Counted from the first letter of the stretch, positions 14,401 to 23,026 are shown. The stretch: 44,397 nt of DNA from Mycobacterium pinniadriaticum (GCF_026242045.1 NZ_JAPJDO010000044.1:1-44397), one strand, 5' to 3'. Notes: generated by a model not told the origin, from the sequence alone. A program made the numbers and translations.

Positions 14401-15896
14401 CAGTTGACGCATTTGGGGTCGTCAGACCCCGCGGTGATGATGGGCGACGGCGGGGGAGGTACGCCGTCCCCGGCCTGACCGGCCGCCTGGCTGACCGTCG
14501 CCGACGTCGGTAGCGACCCGTCCAAGCCCGACCCCGGTCCGGTGTAATCGCTGGACAGCACCACCCGCACGGTCCCCGCCGGAATCGAGCCGTCGGCCAC
14601 CACCGGGAGTCCGCCGAGTTCCTTGGCGACGGCCTGGGCGCCGAGATCGTCCTCGGTAGCGGCCTGCACCTGGCTGCGGATCACATGATCCTTGTCGTTG
14701 TTGCCGATATCGCCGGCGGTAAAGCCCTTGGTGCTCAGTACTTCTGAGACCGAGGCGGCCAGACCGTTGATGTCGGTGTCGTTGACCACGTCGGTCTTGG
14801 TCTGTTCCGGCGAGTAGGCGATCTTCTCGGTTTTGCCCTCGGCCTGATCATGCAGCAGGCTGGCCACCCATTCCTGTACCTGAGTGGGATCCACGCGGAC
14901 CACCGACTGCATGCCGTCGTCGCTCCAACCCGCCTCGTCGAGCACCGGGATGGTCGCGAATGCGACGTTCCCGCCGGCGAGGTGTTCGAGCTGCTTGATG
15001 AAATCCATGATGTCCCAGCCCGAGGAGATCACCACCGATCGCTGAATCGCGTCCTGCAGCCGGTTCATCGTGGAGGGGCTGGTGAGGGTTTTGCCCGAAA
15101 GCACTTGGTGGGCCAGTGAAGCCATCACCACCTGCTGGCGGACAACCCGGTCGAGGTCGCCACGCGGCAGGTCATGGCGTTGGCGGACAAAGCTCAGCGC
15201 CTGCGGGCCGTTCAGCTTCTGCCAGCCGGCCGGGAAATCGGCACCGGAAAGAGGTTCGTAGACGGCATCTTTGAGGCAGACGTCGACACCGCCGAGCGCA
15301 TCGGTGATCAGCGAGAAGCCGAGCAGGCCGATCTCGGCGTAGTGGTCCACCGTGACCCCGGTCAGGTCGGCGACGGTCTCGATGAGCGCCTCCCTACCGG
15401 CCTCGGTGGCTTTGGGTTCGGCCTCGGCGGGATCCATGCCCTGCTGCTCGACCAGCTGCTTCATCTTCTCCAGCTTCACCTGGCCGTAGACGCCGTTGAT
15501 CTTCGTCTTGTCCAGACCGGGTGCCTTGACGTAGGAGTCGCGGGGGATCGAAATCGCTGTCGCCGACTTCCCGTTGTTGGGGATGCGGATCAGGATGATC
15601 GTGTCGGTGTTCGTCGACACGTCGTCGCCGGCGTGTAGTTCCGCGAGCTCCTCTTCGGACAGCGGGTTGCCGTGCGCATCGGTACGGCTGTCCATGCCGA
15701 CCAACAGGATGTCGATCGCGCCGTCCTGCCCGCCGCCGCCGAGCGCCGCGGTGCTCATGTGGAAGATGCCGTCCTCGAACGAGCGGATCTTGCCCCACGC
15801 GACACCGGTGCCGACCATCACCACCACGGCGATCAACGCGAGCACCGTACGGGCCACCCGCTGGGCGCCCGTCAGTGCTTCGGTCTCAGCAGGCAT
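14400..15896 (-). CDS. lcp1: LytR-CpsA-Psr (LCP) phosphotransferase, Lcp1-like
   Basis: A 498-residue type II membrane protein. Residues 1-14 are cytosolic, about 15-35 form the single signal anchor, and the rest is outside. The LCP domain (about 60-270) shows DILLVGMDSR, NTDTIILIRIP, AISIPRDSYV with the key Arg-Asp, and FVRQRHDLPRGDLDRVVRQQ. A LytR_C domain follows at about 370-455. The M. tuberculosis counterpart (Rv3267) joins arabinogalactan to peptidoglycan by phosphotransfer. This fits the neighbouring divergent rmlD-wbbL operon, which builds the rhamnose linker of arabinogalactan. A TAGCCT box 6 nt before the ATG suggests leaderless transcription. Confidence 0.92.
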   Translation of the reverse strand: MPAETEALTGAQRVARTVLALIAVVVMVGTGVAWGKIRSFEDGIFHMSTAALGGGGQDGAIDILLVGMDSRTDAHGNPLSEEELAELHAGDDVSTNTDTIILIRIPNNGKSATAISIPRDSYVKAPGLDKTKINGVYGQVKLEKMKQLVEQQGMDPAEAEPKATEAGREALIETVADLTGVTVDHYAEIGLLGFSLITDALGGVDVCLKDAVYEPLSGADFPAGWQKLNGPQALSFVRQRHDLPRGDLDRVVRQQVVMASLAHQVLSGKTLTSPSTMNRLQDAIQRSVVISSGWDIMDFIKQLEHLAGGNVAFATIPVLDEAGWSDDGMQSVVRVDPTQVQEWVASLLHDQAEGKTEKIAYSPEQTKTDVVNDTDINGLAASVSEVLSTKGFTAGDIGNNDKDHVIRSQVQAATEDDLGAQAVAKELGGLPVVADGSIPAGTVRVVLSSDYTGPGSGLDGSLPTSATVSQAAGQAGDGVPPPPSPIITAGSDDPKCVN

Positions 15897-15902
15897 CAGC
15901 CC

Positions 15903-15908
15903 AGGCTA
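15903..15908 (-). promoter_or_regulatory. lcp1 -10 box, leaderless start
   Basis: TAGCCT on the minus strand lies 6 nt before the lcp1 ATG in the 67-bp divergent region shared with rmlD. No Shine-Dalgarno is present. Confidence 0.45.
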
Positions 15909-15963
15909 CTGGCGAGATGGGCGCAATCCGGGTAGCCCAAACCGGCGTGCCAGACTCGTTATC

Positions 15964-16842
15964 GTGGCGGCGAGGATCGTGATTACGGGTGCCGGTGGCC
16001 AGGTTGGACGGTTTCTCGCAGGTGAGGCGGTCCGCCGGGCCCGGGAGTTCAGCGCGCTGACACATCAGCAGTGGGACATCGCCGACCCGGCCGCGGCCGG
16101 GCGGTTCGTCGCTGAAGGAGACCTGGTGGTCAATTGCGCGGCGATCGCCAACGTCGACGCCGCCGAGGCCGACCCCGATACCGCCTACGCCGTCAACGCC
16201 ACCGGGGCCGAGAACGTCGCGCACGCGTGCGCCCGGGTCGGTGCGGAGCTGGTGCACATCTCCACCGACTACGTCTTCGATGGTGCGCAACGGCACCCGT
16301 ACGAGGTTGGGGACGAGGCGGCTCCGCTGGGGGTCTACGGGCGAAGCAAGCTCGCCGGTGAGCTCGCGGTGCTGGCCGCGATGCCCGACGCTCACATCGT
16401 GCGCACCTCCTGGGTGTACACCGGAGCAGCCGGCAACGACGTCGTGGCCGTGCTGCGCCGACTCGCCGACACTGACCGCACCGTCGATGCCGTCGATGAT
16501 CAGACCGGGTCGCCGACATACGTCAAAGACCTGGTTGACGCGCTGCTCGAGATCGGCGACGGGCGCATCCGGGGACCGGTCCTGCATGTCGTCAACGAGG
16601 GTGCGTGCACCCGCTACGAGCAGGCGCGGGCGGTGTTCGAGCTGCTCGGCGCCGACCCGCAACGGATCCGGCCGGTCAGTGCCGCGCGGTCGTCCCGCCG
16701 AGCACCGCGCCCGGCGTATTCGGCGCTGTCCATGGTGATGTCGGTGCGGGCCGGCGTCCGCCCGTTGCGGCCCTGGCGCGCGGCGTTGGCCGAGGCGCTT
16801 GCTCAACCCGTCGACGACCGACAGTTACCCTCTACGCCGTGA
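15964..16842 (+). CDS. rmlD: dTDP-4-dehydrorhamnose reductase RmlD
   Basis: A 292-residue extended SDR enzyme making dTDP-L-rhamnose. The NAD(P) motif is VITGAGGQVGR, the catalytic Tyr-Lys is YGRSK in APLGVYGRSKLAGE, and ISTDYVFDG and RTSWVYTG are typical RmlD strands. dTDP-rhamnose is used by WbbL, encoded next. The GTG at 15964 is chosen because it puts the Rossmann motif at residues 6-16; a longer upstream frame runs antisense into lcp1. The product acts in the cytosol. Its TGA overlaps the wbbL GTG (GTGA), so the two steps are coupled. Confidence 0.95.
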   Translation: MAARIVITGAGGQVGRFLAGEAVRRAREFSALTHQQWDIADPAAAGRFVAEGDLVVNCAAIANVDAAEADPDTAYAVNATGAENVAHACARVGAELVHISTDYVFDGAQRHPYEVGDEAAPLGVYGRSKLAGELAVLAAMPDAHIVRTSWVYTGAAGNDVVAVLRRLADTDRTVDAVDDQTGSPTYVKDLVDALLEIGDGRIRGPVLHVVNEGACTRYEQARAVFELLGADPQRIRPVSAARSSRRAPRPAYSALSMVMSVRAGVRPLRPWRAALAEALAQPVDDRQLPSTP

Positions 16843-17726
16843 CGTCGAGCCGCCCCCTGACCGTGGTCACGGTGACGTACTCGCCGGGTTCTCACCTGGA
16901 CCGCTTCCTGTCGTCGTTGACGGTGGCGACCGACCGCCCGCTGACCGTGGTGCTGGCCGACAACGGTTCCACCGACGGATCGCCCGAAGCGGCAGTGGAA
17001 CGTTATCCCGGCACCCGGCTGGTGCGAACCGGTGGAAATCTCGGCTACGGCAGTGCGGTGAACCGCGGCGTCGCCACCGCACCGGACGACGACGAGTTCG
17101 TGATCGTGGCCAACCCCGACGTGGTGTGGGGTCCGAACAGCATTGACGAGTTGCTCGAGGCCGCCGGGCGCTGGCCCCACGCCGGGACGCTGGGGCCGCT
17201 GATCCGCGACCCCGACGGTTCGGTCTACCCGTCGGCGCGTCATCTGCCCAGCCTGGTCCGCGGCGGTATGCACGCCGTGGTCGGCTTCGTCTGGAAAAAC
17301 AACCCGTGGACACGCGCCTACCGGCAGGAGTACCTGGAACCCACCGAGCGGCCGGTGGGCTGGTTGTCGGGATCCTGCCTGCTGGTCCGCCGCGCGGCAT
17401 TCGGCGCGGTCGGCGGGTTCGACGAGCGCTACTTCATGTATATGGAAGACGTCGACCTGGGCGACCGGCTGGGCGCAGCGGGCTGGCTCAACGTGTATGT
17501 GCCGTCTGCGGAGATTCTGCACGACAAGGGCCACTCGACCGGCCGCGATCCGGCGACCAACCTGCGCGCACATCACGAAAGCACCTACATTTATCTATCT
17601 GATCGCCATTTTGGCTGGTGGCGGGCGCCACTGCGATGGACGATGAGGAGCGCGCTGAAGGTTCGATCGCGCGCGGCGGTACGTAAGTCCCGGCGGGAGC
17701 TGGCGAGAAAATTGGGGGCCCAGTGA
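16839..17726 (+). CDS. wbbL: Rhamnosyltransferase WbbL (arabinogalactan linker)
   Basis: A 295-residue GT2 family glycosyltransferase. The GT-A fold is clear from VVTVTYSPG, ADNGSTDGS, RTGGNLGYG and VANPDVVWG (acidic metal site), followed by the acceptor part GWLSGSCLLVRRAAF and the MYMEDVDLGDRL motif with the putative catalytic Asp. It adds L-rhamnose from dTDP-rhamnose to decaprenyl-PP-GlcNAc on the inner face of the membrane, an essential step for joining arabinogalactan to peptidoglycan. It sits between rmlD and manB with GTGA overlaps on both sides. The basic C-terminus (after residue 265) may contact the membrane. Confidence 0.94.
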   Translation: MTSSRPLTVVTVTYSPGSHLDRFLSSLTVATDRPLTVVLADNGSTDGSPEAAVERYPGTRLVRTGGNLGYGSAVNRGVATAPDDDEFVIVANPDVVWGPNSIDELLEAAGRWPHAGTLGPLIRDPDGSVYPSARHLPSLVRGGMHAVVGFVWKNNPWTRAYRQEYLEPTERPVGWLSGSCLLVRRAAFGAVGGFDERYFMYMEDVDLGDRLGAAGWLNVYVPSAEILHDKGHSTGRDPATNLRAHHESTYIYLSDRHFGWWRAPLRWTMRSALKVRSRAAVRKSRRELARKLGAQ

Positions 17727-18808
17727 GCGAAGTTGATCCCTCGAAGGTCGACGCGGTGGTGCTTGTCGGCGGGAAGGGCACCCGGCTGAGGCCGTTGACG
17801 TTGTCGGCCGCCAAGCCGATGCTGCCCACCGCTGGCCTGCCGTTCCTGACCCATCTGTTGTCCCGCATCGCGGCGGCCGGAATCGAGCACGTGATCCTCG
17901 GCACCTCGTACCAGGCGGCCACCTTCGAGTCCGAGTTCGGCGACGGGTCCAAGCTCGGCCTGCAGATCGAATACGTCACTGAGGAACACCCGTTGGGCAC
18001 CGGCGGCGGGATCGCCAACGTGGTGCCCAAGCTGCGCAACGACACCGTCATGGTGTTCAACGGTGACGTGCTGTCCGGGATGGACCTGAGACAGATGCTG
18101 GCCAGCCACTACGCGTCGCAGGCTGATCTGACTCTGCATCTGGTCCGGGTCAGCGACCCGCGGGCGTTCGGCTGCGTGCCCACCGACGCCGACGGCAACG
18201 TGCTGGCGTTCCTGGAAAAGACCGAGGACCCGCCGTCCGACCAGATCAACGCCGGTACTTACATCTTCAAGCGCGAGATCGTCGACCACATCCCCCGTGG
18301 GCGCGAGGTGTCGGTCGAGCGGGAGGTCTTCCCCGCGCTGTTGGCGGACGGAGTCAAGGTGTGCGGCTACGTCGACTCCAGCTATTGGCGCGACATGGGC
18401 ACGCCGGAGGACTTCGTCCGGGGGTCGGCCGACTTGGTCCGCGGCTTGGCTCCCTCGCCGGCGCTCGGCGGGCGGCGCGGGGAGAGCCTCGTGCATGACG
18501 GGGCGTCGGTGTCGCCGGGGGCGGTGCTGATCGGCGGGACGGTGGTGGGCCGCGGTGCCGAGATCGGGCCGGGGGTGCGCCTGGACGGCGCGGTCATCTT
18601 CGACGGGGCACGTATCGAGGCGGGTTCGGTGGTGGAGCGATCGATCATCGGCTTCGGCGCCCGGATCGGGCCGCGCGCGCTGGTCCGTGACGGCATCATC
18701 GGCGACGGCGCCGACGTCGGGGCGCGTTGCGAACTGTTGCGGGGTGCGCGGGTGTGGCCGGGAGTCATGATCCCCGACTGCGGCATCCGCTACTCGTCCG
18801 ATATCTAG
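17723..18808 (+). CDS. manB: Mannose-1-phosphate guanylyltransferase ManB (Rv3264c type)
   Basis: A 361-residue sugar nucleotidyltransferase. The N-terminal pyrophosphorylase signature VVLVGGKGTRLRPLT is followed by KPMLPTAGLPFL, VFNGDVLSG (metal Asp) and INAGTYIFK. From about residue 255 on, hexapeptide-type repeats form a left-handed beta-helix (VSPGAVLIGG, GRGAEIGPGV, GARIEAGSV). It makes GDP-mannose for lipoglycans and mannosides. Naming differs between sources: in M. tuberculosis this gene is called manB, whereas elsewhere ManB is the phosphomannomutase, encoded here at 23534. It is coupled to wbbL by GTGA and ends before a long hairpin. Confidence 0.92.
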   Translation: MSEVDPSKVDAVVLVGGKGTRLRPLTLSAAKPMLPTAGLPFLTHLLSRIAAAGIEHVILGTSYQAATFESEFGDGSKLGLQIEYVTEEHPLGTGGGIANVVPKLRNDTVMVFNGDVLSGMDLRQMLASHYASQADLTLHLVRVSDPRAFGCVPTDADGNVLAFLEKTEDPPSDQINAGTYIFKREIVDHIPRGREVSVEREVFPALLADGVKVCGYVDSSYWRDMGTPEDFVRGSADLVRGLAPSPALGGRRGESLVHDGASVSPGAVLIGGTVVGRGAEIGPGVRLDGAVIFDGARIEAGSVVERSIIGFGARIGPRALVRDGIIGDGADVGARCELLRGARVWPGVMIPDCGIRYSSDI

Positions 18809-18815
18809 CAGTGCC

Positions 18816-18874
18816 CCGAGTGGCCACCTATGACACGGCTTTCGCTCTCGAACGTGTCATAACCAGCCACTCGG
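18816..18874. terminator. Long inverted repeat between convergent manB and Nudix genes
   Basis: Arms 18816-18837 and 18853-18874 (22 nt each) pair except for a 4-nt internal mismatch, around a 15-nt loop. The outer stem contains GAGTGGC/GCCACTC and the inner stem TATGACACG/CGTGTCATA. It almost fills the gap between two convergent genes, so a bidirectional terminator is the simplest reading. The absence of U-tracts and the size also allow a dispersed palindromic element. Confidence 0.65.
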
Positions 18875-18881
18875 CGCGTGG

Positions 18882-19430
18882 TCAGGAGCGCGAGCGGCCG
18901 ACCGCCACCAAGTGTGCCACTGCGGCGTCGATGCCCTGGGGCAGCTCGTCGACCGGCCACCATCGCAGATCCAGTGATTCGTCACTGATCGCGATGACGG
19001 CATCCGCCGGCGCCCGCGCGATGAACTGCAGATCCAGATGCCGGGTCGGCACCCCCAGCGAGCAGGTGAGGGCGTGGACGTGGATGGCGCCCAACTCCGC
19101 ATCGACGCGCAGGCCGTCGATCCCGGATTCCTCGGTGGCCTCGCGCATCGCCGCGGCGACGATGTCGGTATCGGTGGGCTCGCAGTGTCCACCGAGCTGC
19201 ACCCAGCGCCCCAACCGCGGGTGAAGGGTGAGCAACACGTCGTCGCCGGACTCGGCAACCACCAAGGCGGAGGCGGTGATGTGGCCGGGGACGCAGGCAC
19301 GCTCGCAGGCGTCGGTGCGCGCGTACAGAAACGCCAGAACAGCCTGTCGCAACGCGTCCTGGCCGGCGTCGGGCGCATCCCACCCGGCCAACAGCTCGAT
19401 CGCCGAATCGCGGACAGTCGATGGTGTCAT
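18882..19430 (-). CDS. Nudix hydrolase
   Basis: A 182-residue protein with a Nudix domain from about residue 45 to 170. The Nudix box reads GGHCEPTDTDIVAAAMREAT then EESGI; the REAxEExGI half is intact, while the first half has Thr where the consensus Glu usually stands, a variant seen in related subfamilies. It would cleave a nucleoside diphosphate linked to some group X; the substrate is not evident. The ATG at 19430 overlaps the fbiB stop (ATGA), so it is the third gene of the F420 operon. The context permits, but does not prove, a role in F420 or nucleotide clean-up. The gene ends next to the long hairpin. Confidence 0.88.
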   Translation of the reverse strand: MTPSTVRDSAIELLAGWDAPDAGQDALRQAVLAFLYARTDACERACVPGHITASALVVAESGDDVLLTLHPRLGRWVQLGGHCEPTDTDIVAAAMREATEESGIDGLRVDAELGAIHVHALTCSLGVPTRHLDLQFIARAPADAVIAISDESLDLRWWPVDELPQGIDAAVAHLVAVGRSRS

Positions 19431-20770
19431 TTGCGCACCAGCAGATCGCCGACCGGTACTGGGTCGCGGGGTTGTGGCGGCTCGACCGGATAGCCGATCG
19501 CGATAGCGCCCAGCGGCTCCCAATCCGTTGGTAGGTGGAGGGTTTCGCGGACCAGCCCGGCCGCGAAGATGGTCGAGCCGATCCAGCAGCTGCCCACACC
19601 GCGGACCGCGAGCGCGACCAGCAGTGCCTGCACCGCCGCGCCGGCCGCGACGGTGAACATGGTGTGCTCGGCCGCGGTGCGGGCGGGGTCGGGGTAATCG
19701 TGGGCTCCGTCGGGTACCAGGAACGGGATCACGACCTCCGGTGCTTCATAGAGGATCTGTCCGCGGCTGAGGCGTCGCTCGACTGCATCGGCCGACTTGC
19801 CGTCGGCGGTCAGGTCGGCACGCCACGCGTCCTTCATCCGGTCGAGCAGGACGGCGCGAAGGTCGTGATCGGCCAGCCAGACGAACCGTACCGGCCGAGT
19901 GTGGTGCGGAGCCGGGGCGGTGAGTGCCTCGGCGACCGCGTCCTCGATGAGTCCGGCGTCGACGGGCCCGGCCGCGAAGTGGCGTACCGAGCGCCGCATC
20001 AGCTGGGCCTGGCGGCGGCCGAGGTCGATCGACTCGGCGGTGCCCAGCCAGAACAGGTCGTCTTCGCCGCCGCGTAAGAGTCGCGCGGCAGTGGAGCCGT
20101 CATCGTCCAGTTCGAGGCCGCGCACGACCGCAACGGGCACCGCGGTCAGCTTGCCCTTGACAAGGTCGGCCGCGGCCGCGATTTCGTCGGCCACGGCCAC
20201 CTCGGTGACCACCAGCTCGTTGCCGTGCGGATCGACCGCACCGGCGTAGCCGAACAGCACCGGTAACCCGGATGAGCCGATCGCGGCGTCGGTCTGTCCG
20301 TTGCGCCAGGCGCGGCCCATCGTGTCGGTGACGAGCACCGCGACATCGACTCCCAGCCGCTCACGCAGAGAAGTACGTAGGGTGGCGGCGCTGGCGTCGG
20401 GATCGACGGGCAGCAGCGCTAATTCGGTTGCTCCGACATTGGAGCCGTCGACGCCGGCTGCGGCCTGCACGATCCCGTTGCGGTTCTCGGTGATGAGCGT
20501 GCGGCCCTTGCGTGCCAGCACCCGCACCGCTTCGGTATCGATAAGTCTGCGGCGCAGTGCATCTCGCTCTTCGGGATCGGATGGGGCCGGGACGATGCGA
20601 CCTTCGCATTTGGAGAGCACCTTGCTGGTGACCACGACGACATCACCGTCGCGCAACCAGGGAGCGGCCGTGGCAACGGCTTCGGCCAGATCATCACCAG
20701 GATGGAATTCCGGAAGCCCGGCGACGGGCAGGATTTCGATGCGAGCCGCGCTTCCATGCTCTGGGGTCAT
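19427..20770 (-). CDS. fbiB: F420 gamma-glutamyl ligase / dehydro-F420 reductase FbiB
   Basis: A 447-residue two-domain protein. Residues 1-240 are the CofE-like F420:gamma-glutamyl ligase (VVTSKVLSKCEGRI, VLVTDTMGRAWRNGQTDAAIG), which adds glutamates to F420-0. Residues 250-447 are a nitroreductase-fold FMN domain (MRRSVRHFAAGPVD, VAAGAAVQALLVALAVRGVGSCWIG split over the fold), which reduces dehydro-F420-0. The length matches M. tuberculosis FbiB (448). It starts with an ATGA overlap on fbiA, so the two steps are made together in the cytosol. The unrelated longer frame upstream of 20770 lies inside fbiA and is rejected. Confidence 0.95.
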   Translation of the reverse strand: MTPEHGSAARIEILPVAGLPEFHPGDDLAEAVATAAPWLRDGDVVVVTSKVLSKCEGRIVPAPSDPEERDALRRRLIDTEAVRVLARKGRTLITENRNGIVQAAAGVDGSNVGATELALLPVDPDASAATLRTSLRERLGVDVAVLVTDTMGRAWRNGQTDAAIGSSGLPVLFGYAGAVDPHGNELVVTEVAVADEIAAAADLVKGKLTAVPVAVVRGLELDDDGSTAARLLRGGEDDLFWLGTAESIDLGRRQAQLMRRSVRHFAAGPVDAGLIEDAVAEALTAPAPHHTRPVRFVWLADHDLRAVLLDRMKDAWRADLTADGKSADAVERRLSRGQILYEAPEVVIPFLVPDGAHDYPDPARTAAEHTMFTVAAGAAVQALLVALAVRGVGSCWIGSTIFAAGLVRETLHLPTDWEPLGAIAIGYPVEPPQPRDPVPVGDLLVRK

Positions 20771-21768
20771 AGCGTCACGCCTGCCAGTTCCAGCCCGGCG
20801 CGCACCATCTCGGCGGTGGTCGACGGGTCGGACATCAGCAGCGGTATGGGTTCTACCGTCACGCCCGGTATTTCGGCGTGATCGCCCTCGGAGATCAACC
20901 AGTAGTCCAAGATTCCGGTCGCCGATCGCGCGCCGTAGTGACGGGCAACGGCGTGGGAGGAGGATTCGACACCGATCACCGACAGGCATTCGTCAGCCAT
21001 GCCGCGCAACGGCTTTCCACTGATGATGGGGGAGTAGCCGATCACCGGTGCGGGCGTGGATCGCAGCGCAGCGCGGACGCCGGGAATCGCAAGGATCGCG
21101 CCGATGCTGACCACCGGGTTCGACGGGGCCAACATCACGACATCGGCGTCGGTGATCGCGTCGACGACACCGGGTCCGGCGGTGGCGGTTTCGGATCCCA
21201 CGAAGGCGAAGCTGTGGGTGGTCACCCGGGCTCGGTAGCGGACCCACCACTCCTGGAAATGAATGGCCTTGCGGTCGCCGGTGTCAGGATCATCGATCAC
21301 GACGTGGGTTTCACACCGGTCGTCACTGGCGGGCAGCAGGGTGGCGCCGGGCGTCCAGCGGTGGCACAGCGCCTCGGTCACCGCGGACAGCGGATATCCT
21401 GCGCGCAGCATTTGGCTTCTCACCAAATGCGTGGCCAAGTCTCGGTCACCCAAACCGAACCAATCGGGCTGCACCCCGTAGGCGGCCAATTCCTCTTTTG
21501 CATTCCACGTCTCGTTGCGATGTCCCCAGCCGCGCTCGGGATCGATGCCACCGCCCAAGGTGTACATGCAGGTGTCGAGGTCCGGGCAGATCCGCACGCC
21601 GTGCATCCAGGCGTCGTCGCCGATGTTGACCACGGCCGTCAGCACGTGATCAAGATCGCCTGCGGCCGCTGATATCTGGTCAGTGAACTGGCCGAGTCCG
21701 AGCAGCCGCTGCACGCCCAGTAGGAAGCGGGCACCTCCGACGCCGCCCACCAGAACGGTGATCTTCAC
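20767..21768 (-). CDS. fbiA: Phosphoenolpyruvyl/2-phospholactate transferase FbiA (CofD)
   Basis: A 333-residue CofD-family enzyme that joins the activated three-carbon phospho unit to Fo, giving (dehydro)F420-0. Recognisable blocks are VLVGGVGGARFLLG at the N-terminus, VVNIGDDAWMHG, CPDLDTCMYTLGGG, and MLAPSNPVVSIGAIL. The GTG at 21768 is chosen because family members start 2-3 residues before ITVLxGG; an ATG 48 nt upstream (21816) would add 16 residues with no known homology. It is the first gene of the fbiA-fbiB-Nudix operon, divergent from whiB2. Confidence 0.94.
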   Translation of the reverse strand: MKITVLVGGVGGARFLLGVQRLLGLGQFTDQISAAAGDLDHVLTAVVNIGDDAWMHGVRICPDLDTCMYTLGGGIDPERGWGHRNETWNAKEELAAYGVQPDWFGLGDRDLATHLVRSQMLRAGYPLSAVTEALCHRWTPGATLLPASDDRCETHVVIDDPDTGDRKAIHFQEWWVRYRARVTTHSFAFVGSETATAGPGVVDAITDADVVMLAPSNPVVSIGAILAIPGVRAALRSTPAPVIGYSPIISGKPLRGMADECLSVIGVESSSHAVARHYGARSATGILDYWLISEGDHAEIPGVTVEPIPLLMSDPSTTAEMVRAGLELAGVTL

Positions 21769-22069
21769 ACCGACCGAGACTAGGCGGTCGGCCCTTTCGA
21801 CGACGAACGCGGTCACAATCGCGTCACTCCGAAGACACGCCGGAGCATCGACTCGCCGAATTATCCAAGGAAAATGGTATTAATTTCGGTTCTATCGCTT
21901 GACCGGGCAGGCGTGGACGTGTCTAATCACATCAGTGTCATTTCCCGGTCGGACCAGCCGGTTTCGGTGTCCCAGACCGCGATTCGACCAAGTGTTCGAA
22001 TTTAGTTGGGCACACTTCAATAGTGGGCGACACGCGAAAGATCTACGAAACCAGGTGAAGGAGGCGGAA
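21769..22069. promoter_or_regulatory. fbiA-whiB2 divergent regulatory region
   Basis: This 301-bp gap is relatively AT-rich in its left half and holds no gene. It contains the whiB2 promoter listed separately and, on the minus strand, a GATAAT box at 21865-21860 that could be the fbiA -10 with a leader near 85 nt; no good -35 accompanies it. The part from 21935 to 22050 would be the whiB2 5' leader. No transcription factor site could be identified. Confidence 0.45.
21899..21927 (+). promoter_or_regulatory. whiB2 promoter, SigA-like
   Basis: TTGACC (21899-21904) and TCTAAT (21922-21927) are separated by exactly 17 bp, close to the housekeeping consensus. The predicted start near 21934 would give a 5' leader of about 135 nt before the whiB2 ATG, long enough for post-transcriptional control. 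Confidence 0.6.
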
Positions 22070-22426
22070 ATGTCCTATGAGCATGTAATCGGCGCGATGA
22101 GGGCGCCGCAGTCCATTCCCGGCTCGCAGAACATGGGGGTAATGGCACGCGCTCACTTGAGTTTGGTGCCGGAACCGATCATCGAAGCGACACCGGAGAT
22201 CCCCGAAGAAGACCAGTGGCAGGAGCGCGCACTGTGCGCGCAGACCGACCCTGAAGCGTTTTTCCCTGAAAAGGGTGGTTCCACCCGCGAAGCCAAGCGC
22301 ATCTGCTTGGGCTGCGAGGTGCGCGATGCGTGCCTTGACTACGCCCTGGCTCACGATGAGCGCTTCGGCATCTGGGGCGGCCTCTCCGAACGGGAGCGTC
22401 GCCGCCTCAAGCGTGGCATCATCTAG
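22070..22426 (+). CDS. whiB2: Iron-sulfur transcription regulator WhiB2 (WhmD)
   Basis: A 118-residue WhiB protein. Four cysteines at 56, 79, 82 and 88 (CxxC and outer Cys pattern) bind the [4Fe-4S] cluster; the GIWGG turn and the basic tail ERRRLKRG follow, the latter for DNA contact. The last 75 residues are almost identical to M. smegmatis WhmD as I recall it, while the N-terminal 45 residues differ. WhiB2 works with the primary sigma factor and is needed for septation. The start ATG 22070 has an AAGGAGG site 5 nt upstream. Its stop lies 15 nt from the convergent stop of the next gene. Confidence 0.96.
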   Translation: MSYEHVIGAMRAPQSIPGSQNMGVMARAHLSLVPEPIIEATPEIPEEDQWQERALCAQTDPEAFFPEKGGSTREAKRICLGCEVRDACLDYALAHDERFGIWGGLSERERRRLKRGII

Positions 22427-22441
22427 TTCGATCGATCCGAT

Positions 22442-22936
22442 TCAATCCTCTTCGATGCTGGGGTCGATGACCGACGGTTCGACCCCGAGGTAGGTGGCGA
22501 CCTGCGCCACCAAGATGTCGTGTAAAAGGTCCGTCAGGTCGACCGAGTCTTTGGCCCGCCGCTCGATCGGCTTGCGAAACAGCACTATTCGGGCTCGCGT
22601 GGAGTTACCGCGAGTATCGACCCCGGCCGGGATCAAGCGGGCCAGGGCGATCGGCCCGTCGGCCACCACTTCGGCCGGCCATTGAACACTGTCGGGATCC
22701 TTAGGCGCGATGCGCGGAATCTCGTCGACGGCGATGTCCAGACCGGTGAGCCGTTGCTGCCAGCGCCGCTCGATCGGTTCATAGGACTCCAGCACCGCCA
22801 TGTCGAACCGCTCTGCGCGGCTGCGCCAGCCCGGCACCGTCGGCGGCAGCAATGGCCCCCGCATCTCGCGTCCCCGGCGTGATCCCGGGCCGCCACCGGA
22901 CCGACCACCTCGCCGGGAGCTGCGGGAATCGGCCAC
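22442..22936 (-). CDS. Zincin-like metallopeptidase family protein, probably catalytically degenerate (Rv3259-like)
   Basis: A 164-residue protein; the conserved family part starts at MRGPLLPPTVPGWRSR, preceded by about 24 residues rich in Arg, Gly and Ser. The family (DUF1025 type) normally has HExxH for zinc; here the corresponding segment reads LLHDILVAQVATYLG, lacking both the Glu and the second His, so peptidase activity is unlikely. The conserved run ARARIVLFRKPIERRA before it is typical. The GTG at 22936 is taken as start; ATG 22864 would give 140 residues, like Rv3259 (139), and is a serious alternative. It is divergent from the DUF3499 gene. Function is unknown. Confidence 0.8.
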   Translation of the reverse strand: MADSRSSRRGGRSGGGPGSRRGREMRGPLLPPTVPGWRSRAERFDMAVLESYEPIERRWQQRLTGLDIAVDEIPRIAPKDPDSVQWPAEVVADGPIALARLIPAGVDTRGNSTRARIVLFRKPIERRAKDSVDLTDLLHDILVAQVATYLGVEPSVIDPSIEED

Positions 22937-23013
22937 GACAGTGATCGTAACGGTTGGGAATCGGCGGCCTGGTGGCTGCGCGTGTCCGGCGCTCACCTGT
23001 GAATGAACCGCGA

Positions 23014-23019
23014 TAGCCT
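23014..23019 (+). promoter_or_regulatory. -10 box of the DUF3499 gene, leaderless start
   Basis: TAGCCT lies 7 nt before the GTG at 23027. It also argues against the in-frame ATG at 23003, which lies upstream of this box. Confidence 0.5.
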
Positions 23020-23026
23020 CACGAGC

